Positions 57,431 to 64,000 of a DNA stretch of 64,000 bases are shown here, piece by piece (the stretch's first letter is position 1; every line of letters starts with the position of its first letter). A program made the translations under genes and the position numbers. Source of the stretch: Oligella sp050920755 (GTDB lineage Bacteria; Pseudomonadota; Gammaproteobacteria; Burkholderiales; Burkholderiaceae_B); assembly GCF_050920755.1 (NCBI RefSeq), contig NZ_CP158480.1, positions 1,426,001-1,490,000 of the forward strand. Direction: 5' to 3'. The notes under the pieces are model-generated. The model ran no database searches. It worked only from the letters and a program-made list of their open reading frames with translations, and was not told where the DNA came from.

Positions 57431-59363
57431 TTAGATGCTAAGCACATCCTCAATCCCTGCTTGTAGTAAGCGCTGGATAGCATTTGTTTTAACAATATCA
57501 TCAACAAAGTTCGTATCACGGAAAACCACACGCAATACCGGCTGTTCCTCGGTAGATAGATCAGCAATTGCCTGTACCGTCTCTAAATCAATGCCTTCAT
57601 CAAAGCAAGCAATTAACGAGCCATTAGCCACATTAAAGATCGTATGATTAGCAATTTTGATTTCTTCAACCGGATAGGTTAAAGGCAAACCATATTTAAT
57701 CAAAACCTCGTATAGCAAATCCTGATTGCTACGATCCGGCAAAATGTTATCAACCGCATCGAGTAAATCCGCTTCTAAATTATCGCCTTCAGACTGCCAT
57801 TTTTTAAGGTTGGAGGTATCAAGTTTGAATACTTTAAAACCTAAATCAATGTCAGTTTCCGGATGTTCATTACGAATTTTAGCGGCAGCGCGACGGATGC
57901 GTTCTTTACCAATATCACAAATCGTTTGATAGCCTGCTTGATAAGCATTAGAATTCACTGCAGTTTGTTCAGGCAACTGAATCATAATAAACTTTCTATT
58001 GCCACCATCCTCGGCATTTAATTGCATTACGGCATGAGCGCTTGTGGCTGAACCGGCAAAAAAATCTAAAACTATGTCGTCTCCCGAAGTAAACCATATA
58101 ATAAAATCAGACATCATTTGTATAGGCTTAGGGTTATCTAATGGTGAGGCTTCAAGACCAAACAAATTCCCTAATGCGGTTGAAATAGTTCCTTGACTAC
58201 CATAGTTTTTTAGAGTGGTTTGGGGTGTTTCTACTCCCCGCTCTTTTAGAATTTTTAATTTCCCACTTGAATTAAAAAAAAACTCCACTATTTTCTGATT
58301 TCGTGAGTCAACAAGGTTATTCCTATCACCATAAAAATATTGCTCCATTTGATTTCTTTGTGTATATGCAGCTTTTAAAGTAACAGGATATTTTGTTTTC
58401 CTATCTTCTGCAACCATCCTGCCTTCTAGCAAAAATACTTTTTCAACGCCACCCCATTCTCCAGTTAGTTCTGTTCCATCGACAGCATCAAATCTAACTC
58501 CAGCTGGAAATTTGAATTCACACAATGGGTGACGAGGAGATTCTCTTTTCATTGCGCCAGCTTCAAAAAGATCATTATTTCTTGAACGAGGAGTTTTAAT
58601 TATGTTTTGTTTTTTTGCATAAACAAGAACGTACTCATGATAAATCTTAAAAATACCCGCTTGCGCACTATGATTTTTATCCCAAATTAAGCATGCTAAA
58701 AAATTTTCTTCTCCAAATATCTCATCAGATATTTTTCTTAAATTGTGAACTTCTTTATCATGAATCGAGATAAAAATCACCCCGTCATCAGTCAATAAGT
58801 TGCGAGCTAACTTTAAGCGTGGGTACATCATGTTAAGCCAATTACTGTGATAACGACCGTCGCTGTCCGAATTGGTTGTTAAAGGATTTCCTTCTTCATC
58901 ACGCTGTCCGGTTAAGCGTTGATAATTAGCCAGGTTATCTCTAAAGTTATCCTTATAAACAAAATCCTTACCCGTGTTATAGGGTGGATCGATGTAAATC
59001 ATCTTGACCTGATTAAAATAACTCTTCTGAAGCAGCTTAAGTACCTCTAAGTTATCACCCTCAATATACAGATTCTCCGTACTGTCCCAATCTAAGGATT
59101 CATCCGGTGCCGGACGTAGGGTACCTAGGCTAGGTGTGGTCGCAATACGCTTTGCTTGCTCTTTGCCTGCCCAAGTAAATTGGTAACGCTCGTCACTTCC
59201 CCCCCCCCGTGTTACAATTGTCGCCCAACTCGTTTCTTAAAGCGTCAAAATCAATTTTCCCTTCACTGAACACATTGGGAAATAACGCTTTTAATTGCTG
59301 GATATTAAAATCCACTAAATCCTTACTCGCTGAAGGAACTGGGGTTAACGATTTTTTTGTCAT
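57431..59363 (-). CDS. mod: Type III DNA methyltransferase copy C, structurally complete, phase OFF
   Basis: Beta-class adenine N6 methyltransferase expected to pair with Res. From ATG 59363, a G10 tract shifts the frame and gives TGA at 59193 after 56 residues; with nine G the product would be 643 residues. In that frame, catalytic motif IV DPPYNTG is at about 125-131, the recognition region follows (IWDKNHSAQAGIFKIYHEYV ... about 215-430), and SAM motif I VLDFFAGSATSAHAV is at about 435. Motif order IV-recognition-I fits type III Mod. It is next to DUF4391 and not interrupted by an IS, so it is the only copy one base from function. Re-initiation at ATG 59002 would lack 120 residues. Confidence 0.92.
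59199..59208. repeat. Poly-C/G tract in mod copy C, 10 bases
   Basis: G10 on the coding strand; loss of one base would restore the full frame. Two bases longer than in copies A and B, direct evidence within one sequence that the tract varies. Confidence 0.92.
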
Positions 59364-59395
59364 ATTGCTCTAAACTCCGCCGATATTAAAACAAA

Positions 59396-60166
59396 TTATG
59401 TAGATAATTTCTTTAGTGCTAACTGTAATTTTTGTAGCTCCACATTAATTGCCACTTTTTCATTAAACTGCACCGCTGCATTTCGCTTAAGTTGTAGTGC
59501 TTTTATTTGCATTTGCAACTCTTGAATTTGCTGCAGTTGTGCTCGCTGACTAATAAGATCGATAGCATTATTAAGAGGCTCATCTTCTAAAGTTTTTCGT
59601 CCTAAACTATCGGCCGTTAAATAACTCACAAAAGTGCTAATCCAACCGGTATAAAGTTGCATCAAATGACTTTGGTCTTGATTAGCAAATGCCAAACGCT
59701 GATAAAAAGCATTTTGCAATTCATCAGCAATTGGTGGTAGCCAATCAGTCATCAATATTTCTTTCAACACTAATTGCTCATGTTGAGGATTAGCTTGATT
59801 AATGCTTTTATCAGCTACCGACCATTGCCGCTTATCCTCCCTGCATATTTCTAATAACACCGGATAAGCTATGCTTTGATGGATTAAGCGGTGAATGAAT
59901 TTTGATTGGCCATCGCTCACCTCACCCTCTTTAAACACTGCCCTAATATGAAATATCTCTAAATATTCATGCACTTCATCAACATAAGCAGGGATATTAG
60001 TGTTATGGGGTGTTATATGAGCCTGTACGCTTATCGATTCCAGGGCCGTCAATTGATTTGCGGCTGCACTACGCTGCTGAGCATTCAGTAAGAGACTCTT
60101 TTTGGGAATCTTTTGCTCGATTAAGCATTTAGCCGGTAATTTTAATATATCCAATAAACTGGGCAT
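59396..60166 (-). CDS. DUF4391 domain protein of a type III restriction locus
   Basis: 256-residue protein with DUF4391 features: N-terminal core (LLDILKLPAKCLIEQKIPKK, EYLEIFHIRAVFK) and a C-terminal coiled coil (QIQELQMQIKALQLKRNAAVQFNEKV). Members sit beside SNF2-type helicases and mod/res, but no biochemical function is established to my knowledge. It is 1 base after the helicase stop and 32 bases before mod copy C. Degenerate copies of its 3' end occur in both mod spacers. Confidence 0.8.
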   Translation of the reverse strand: MPSLLDILKLPAKCLIEQKIPKKSLLLNAQQRSAAANQLTALESISVQAHITPHNTNIPAYVDEVHEYLEIFHIRAVFKEGEVSDGQSKFIHRLIHQSIAYPVLLEICREDKRQWSVADKSINQANPQHEQLVLKEILMTDWLPPIADELQNAFYQRLAFANQDQSHLMQLYTGWISTFVSYLTADSLGRKTLEDEPLNNAIDLISQRAQLQQIQELQMQIKALQLKRNAAVQFNEKVAINVELQKLQLALKKLST

Positions 60167-60167
60167 G

Positions 60168-63100
60168 CTATGTATCCAAGATAATTAAATAAGCAACAAC
60201 CTCAAAATCACCGCTACCCACCTCATTTTGTAAATGGGTACCACCTCGACTAAATAAGCTATTAATACCAAGCTCTTGCTGCTCACCCTGTAAATGCTCA
60301 ATCGCTTTTTGCAAGTAATTTCTATATGACTTGCTGTTGCCGGCTTTGACAAAAAGCTCCTTATCCGCTTTAGTCAGACCCATGCATTGACGCTTTAATA
60401 TATCAAGTATTCGTTTAGCCTGGTTATAAGGCAAGCTTACGGTTCCACTTTCATTTACCTGCACCAAATAAAAGGGATATAAGGCATGCGGCTCTAATAG
60501 GTTATTTTGACTATCACTTAAACTCTTTAAACAAAACACCACACCGGCCTGCACATCGTTCTGCTTTAAACCCTCATCCAGTCTGACAACACTGTACAAA
60601 CCATTAGGACTGCTTTCTAATATATCCTGATGCGTTTTTAAGTAATTCGCCAAGTCCATTTTAAAATCACTAAGGGTTAAATCCGTGATGGATAATCCAC
60701 CTGAAATTTCCTCAAGGTCGAGTACGCTATCTTGTAGCTCCTTTAATTGCTTACGACGATACTCCAAATCACGCATACGCCCGGTGTTTTCACTGTCGAT
60801 CAGATTTTCTTCACCGGTAGCCGACACGTCCAGCAGAACCATACGACCACTCACACGCGCCTCTAAATCAATATACTCATCAAGCTCCATATTCGGCCAA
60901 AAATTAACTAACTGAATTTGAGTATTTGACGACCCTAGACGATCAACACGACCAAAACGTTGAATGATACGCACAGGATTCCAGTGAATATCGTAATTAA
61001 TCAAATAATCTGCATCTTGTAGGTTTTGACCTTCGCTAATACAGTCTGTTGCAAACAATAAATCAATATCAGCCGTTTCAGCCAACCCTGTTTTTTCACG
61101 CTCTTTTGATGTCGGTGAGAAAGCAGTAAGAAGTTCATTAAAATCGGCACGTACTTCCGGGTTATTACTTTTATTTGTTCCGGTACCAATGACCAAGCCA
61201 CTAAACAGCCCATATTCTGTTCTTGCCCAATGTGATAATTGATCATATAAGTATTCGGCAGTATCAGCAAAAGCGGTAAATACAATGACTTTTTTATTGT
61301 CGCCATTTAAAGGCTGCTTTAATTTAGCGGCTATTTGCTGCTTTAATAGATGTAATTTCTCATCTCGTTGAGGCGTAACTTGTCTTGCAGCATTAGCTAA
61401 GCTAATCAAATAGTTACGATCTTCCTTTAAATCGTATAGCCAACGTGCCTTATCCATGTCTTGAATCAAGACTTTGACTTTATTACCAACAAGTAATGAT
61501 TCAAGCTCCGGTGAATCAAAATCAGTTTCTAAAATATCTAAAGTCTCAAGCGTATTGTCATAACGATCGAAATTTTCTATCTTTTTTATTGCTTCTTCGA
61601 TGCTTTTTAACAAGCGTTCAACCGTTAGGCGAAAAGAATGTATTGAGCTTTCTAAGCGTTTTAACAAGTTATTTTTTATTAAACCGACAAGGCTTTTTTC
61701 CCTATCGAGCTGACTAAATACAGAACGACCATCCTTAAGCTTAGTGTCATATTTTTCTTCATAAAGCGCACGCTTTTCCATCAATACGTATTTGAGAGGC
61801 GAATAAGTACTCAAATTTAAACGCTCAATAATGTTATTAATTGCTTTTAATGACGGAAATTCACTTTGCGTATCAAAGTCGGCTTTAATATTAATCGGTT
61901 TAAGCCTAATCGGAAATTGACCGATCTCTTCTAAGCTGTAATATTTTTCAATATGCTTACGCGAACGCGCAATCGTTAATAAATCAAGAATTTTAAAATA
62001 ACCAAAGTTTAAGCCGGCAAGTAGTCTTTCAGTTGTACGCTGACTAACAGGCAATCGTAACCACTCATTAAAGCGGGTTTGTGCTTGTTTAAGTGTATTA
62101 GAAATATCTTCTATACCATAATCTTCTAGAGCAAAATCATTCCCCTCGGTAACAAAAGCGATTTGGTTCTTTAGATCATTCAATCGGTTATTAACGGGGG
62201 TTGCCGATAGCATAAGCACTTTGGTTTTAACCCCTGCCTTAATAATATCGTCCATCAGCTTTGAGTAGCGAGTATGCCTTTCACCGGCGACACTGGCATT
62301 ACGGAAGTTATGTGACTCATCAATAACAACTAAATCATAGTTACCCCAATTAAGGGTTGCTAAGTTCAAATCACCGGAAGTGCCTTGTTCACGAGTTAAA
62401 TCGGTATGATTAATTACGTCATAGCCAAAACGATCCTGACTCAGCACATTACGCTTATCATTCTGAGTGTATAGCGTCCAGTTTTCACGAAGCTTTTTGG
62501 GCGCCAGAACCAAGACTTTATTATTACGAAGCTCGTAATACTTAATAACAGCTAAAGCCTCAAAGGTTTTACCCAATCCTACCGAGTCAGCTAGAATACA
62601 ACCGTTATAACGTTCCAACTTGTCTATTACGCCCAGCACGCCATCCTTTTGAAAGGGATAAAGCTTATTCCAAATTAAGGTCTGTTTGATACCCGTTTTA
62701 CTTTTGACGATGATATCTTCATCGATCTCCGTCAATAACTCTTGGAACAAACGGTAGAGAATTAAAAAATAAACTAACTCCGGTGGTTGATCGGCAGCAA
62801 GAAATTCTGTTGCCGCAATTAAGTCAGACTGAAGATCAACATTCGCTTGCTCTTGCCAATGCTGATTAAACCACCTTTGCATTTGCTGTGTCTGAGCCTC
62901 ATCATCACTGCCCATATTCATCTCAATACGTTCATTAAATACGAGGCCTAACCCGGCAGCAGTCAAATCGGAAGAGCCTTGAATAAAAGCCTGAATACTA
63001 TTGCTATTTAAGAGATATAGCTTATTACTGACTCGATTAGCATTAGTGCCTTTTGCCTTAACCCTATTTTTAAGCCATTTCAAAAATAAATGGGCTGACT

Positions 63101-63347
63101 CTTTTTGATTAAGCTGATGTAATAAGCGTTCTTCACCCTCGGCACAAGCCAAGCGTTTAGTTAGCGGAACTTCAGTTATACCTAGTAATAACTTCGTATC
63201 ACAGTGTCTTAACTGCTCGTATAAGGCTATAAAACCTGATAAAGTCATGTCCTTCAGGAGTAATGAAAGCTCCATATCGCCTTGAATTTGCTCTTGTAGC
63301 ACTGACAAAAGCTTCACTTCTCGATTATCAATTAGCCAATTAGCCAC
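60168..63347 (-). CDS. PLD-like/SNF2 family helicase, defense-associated
   Basis: 1,059-residue protein. The N-terminal about 180 residues contain a degenerate phospholipase-D-like region (YLLNSNSIQAFIQGSSDLTAAG). The SNF2 motor has motif I ILADSVGLGKTFEALAV (about 252-268), motif II VVIDESHNFRN, and motif III MLSATPVNNR. The C-lobe has FATDCISEGQNLQDADYLIN and the arginine-finger segment RIIQRFGRVDRLGS. GTG start with AGGA eight bases upstream. It heads the defense operon; related helicases occur in type III, DISARM and BREX loci. All motor motifs appear intact. Confidence 0.9.
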   Translation of the reverse strand: MANWLIDNREVKLLSVLQEQIQGDMELSLLLKDMTLSGFIALYEQLRHCDTKLLLGITEVPLTKRLACAEGEERLLHQLNQKESAHLFLKWLKNRVKAKGTNANRVSNKLYLLNSNSIQAFIQGSSDLTAAGLGLVFNERIEMNMGSDDEAQTQQMQRWFNQHWQEQANVDLQSDLIAATEFLAADQPPELVYFLILYRLFQELLTEIDEDIIVKSKTGIKQTLIWNKLYPFQKDGVLGVIDKLERYNGCILADSVGLGKTFEALAVIKYYELRNNKVLVLAPKKLRENWTLYTQNDKRNVLSQDRFGYDVINHTDLTREQGTSGDLNLATLNWGNYDLVVIDESHNFRNASVAGERHTRYSKLMDDIIKAGVKTKVLMLSATPVNNRLNDLKNQIAFVTEGNDFALEDYGIEDISNTLKQAQTRFNEWLRLPVSQRTTERLLAGLNFGYFKILDLLTIARSRKHIEKYYSLEEIGQFPIRLKPINIKADFDTQSEFPSLKAINNIIERLNLSTYSPLKYVLMEKRALYEEKYDTKLKDGRSVFSQLDREKSLVGLIKNNLLKRLESSIHSFRLTVERLLKSIEEAIKKIENFDRYDNTLETLDILETDFDSPELESLLVGNKVKVLIQDMDKARWLYDLKEDRNYLISLANAARQVTPQRDEKLHLLKQQIAAKLKQPLNGDNKKVIVFTAFADTAEYLYDQLSHWARTEYGLFSGLVIGTGTNKSNNPEVRADFNELLTAFSPTSKEREKTGLAETADIDLLFATDCISEGQNLQDADYLINYDIHWNPVRIIQRFGRVDRLGSSNTQIQLVNFWPNMELDEYIDLEARVSGRMVLLDVSATGEENLIDSENTGRMRDLEYRRKQLKELQDSVLDLEEISGGLSITDLTLSDFKMDLANYLKTHQDILESSPNGLYSVVRLDEGLKQNDVQAGVVFCLKSLSDSQNNLLEPHALYPFYLVQVNESGTVSLPYNQAKRILDILKRQCMGLTKADKELFVKAGNSKSYRNYLQKAIEHLQGEQQELGINSLFSRGGTHLQNEVGSGDFEVVAYLIILDT

Positions 63348-63470
63348 GAGCGCATCCTAAAAAATAGTTATAAACACAGACAAAACGCCTATAGTTTAAA
63401 TTAATAATTCCTCATGATGTTGATAACGCTCATCGCTATTTAATGTGAAGCATAAACTTTCAAGAAACCA

Positions 63471-63506
63471 ACAAAAAAGGACCTACAGCTCACACCGTAA
63501 GTCCTT
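63471..63506 (-). terminator. Rho-independent terminator after tRNA-Pro
   Basis: Stem AAGGAC.TAC/GTA.GTCCTT (63477-63486 with 63497-63506, one mismatch), followed on the minus strand by a T run. It lies between tRNA-Pro and the helicase gene and insulates the island. Confidence 0.7.
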
Positions 63507-63514
63507 GAATTCAT

Positions 63515-63591
63515 TGGTCGGAACGGAAGGATTCGAACCTTCGACCCCTTGCACCCCATGCAAGTGCGCTACCAGACTGCGCTACGCCCCG
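63515..63591 (-). tRNA. tRNA-Pro (anticodon GGG)
   Basis: 77 bases with encoded CCA. The acceptor stem is CGGGGCG/CGTTCCG (two G-U pairs), the anticodon stem is CTTGC/GCAAG with loop ATGGGGT (anticodon GGG), and the T-arm GGTTCGAATCC is standard. It marks the right border of the defense island. Confidence 0.96.
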
Positions 63592-63734
63592 ACTGCTCTC
63601 ATTAGAGAATCATAGATTCTAGGATATTTTAAATTAAAATGCAAGTTATTCTGGACAAAGCCATTGCCAGGTATTAAATTTAATCTTAAATTGACATTAT
63701 CAACTTAAAAAGCATTTAAACCATTTAAATTCCT

Positions 63735-64000
63735 ATGTTCAATATTAATAAAATCACCTGCATCGACGATCTTCGTAAAGTCGCTAAATTCAAAGTGCCT
63801 AGAATGTTCTATGACTACATGGATACCGGTTCATTTACGGAAAGTACTTATCGCTCTAATGCAGCCGATTTTCAGAAATTGAAGTTTCTCCAAAAAGTCG
63901 CTCGCGATTTAAGTAATCGTAGCATTAAGGGCAAGTTACTGGGCACTGAATATGCCATGCCGGTGGCTTTGGCACCGACCGGACTGACCGGAATGCAGCG
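63735..64000 (+). CDS. lldD: FMN-dependent L-lactate dehydrogenase, 5' part
   Basis: First 88 codons of an alpha-hydroxy-acid dehydrogenase, running out of the window. The start reads FNINKITCIDDLRKVAKF, then PRMFYDYMDTGSFTESTYR, and the FMN-domain opening PVALAPTGLTGMQ. These match bacterial LldD, which oxidises L-lactate to pyruvate at the membrane. It stands divergent from tRNA-Pro. Confidence 0.92.
   Translation, partial: MFNINKITCIDDLRKVAKFKVPRMFYDYMDTGSFTESTYRSNAADFQKLKFLQKVARDLSNRSIKGKLLGTEYAMPVALAPTGLTGMQ

Larger units (their letters stand above)
56686..57920. repeat. 1.2-kb direct repeat, right copy
   Basis: Partner of 51738-52972; spans the 3' end of mod copy C, spacer 2 and the 5' end of mod copy B. 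Confidence 0.88.

Noticed and set aside
63515..63591. tRNA-Pro as attachment site of an integrative element
   Set aside because: No integrase gene and no duplicated tRNA 3' end was found in the window; the island border next to it may be coincidental.

Overview
The window comes from a bacterial chromosome of moderate to low GC. Gene content points to a betaproteobacterium, most likely Burkholderiales/Alcaligenaceae-like: a homodimeric-E1 pyruvate dehydrogenase operon whose E3 carries its own lipoyl domain, divergent from a FixL/FixJ-type sensor pair, plus a LivFGMH importer and FMN L-lactate dehydrogenase. The genus is an inference from gene content only.

Housekeeping half (1-34.9 kb). folC (cut by the window edge) lies downstream of aceE-aceF-lpdA and their terminator. 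Divergent from aceE runs a tight run of genes: sensor kinase, response regulator, folD, M3 oligopeptidase and SCO-type copper chaperone, followed by a GST-like gene. Next come livHMGF (no binding protein), a methyltransferase-like gene, an unidentified structured intergenic segment, and a long minus-strand selenium cluster: formate dehydrogenase alpha with an in-frame UGA and SECIS-like hairpin, fdhE, selA, selB, tRNA-Sec (selC), selD, proC and yhhQ. A polar amino-acid ABC system (two permeases and a divergent binding protein, no ATPase) and two tandem paralogous MFS exporters close this half.

Defense island (34.9-63.4 kb), all core genes on the minus strand. In transcription order it reads: PLD/SNF2 helicase, DUF4391 protein, a tandem array of type III DNA methyltransferase (mod) genes, the type III nuclease res, a UvrD-like helicase, an AAA ATPase, a DUF4276 (Toprim-like) protein, and the remains of a gene that reads as a PglZ-domain protein. 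The mod array is the main discovery. Three near-identical mod 5' ends each carry a poly-G tract (8, 8 and 10 G in this assembly). By reading the frame, only a multiple of three is ON, so all three are OFF here. The copies share 5' and 3' ends but have unrelated central target-recognition regions; a fourth recognition region survives as an orphan 3' piece. The spacers between mod copies contain degenerate remnants of the DUF4391 3' end and of the operon's upstream region, so the array appears to come from duplication of the whole helicase-DUF4391-mod unit followed by internal deletion. Only the copy next to DUF4391 is structurally whole.

Insertion sequences have eroded the island: two IS5-family copies, two copies of one IS3-family element (one carrying an IS5 inside it), another IS3-family element inserted into an older copy of itself, an IS407-like IS3 element, and a truncated IS21. 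Target duplications allow the order of several insertions to be read. Reassembling fragments across these elements restores the interrupted mod copy and recovers three separated pieces assigned to the PglZ-like gene. The island ends beside tRNA-Pro(GGG), followed by the start of lldD.
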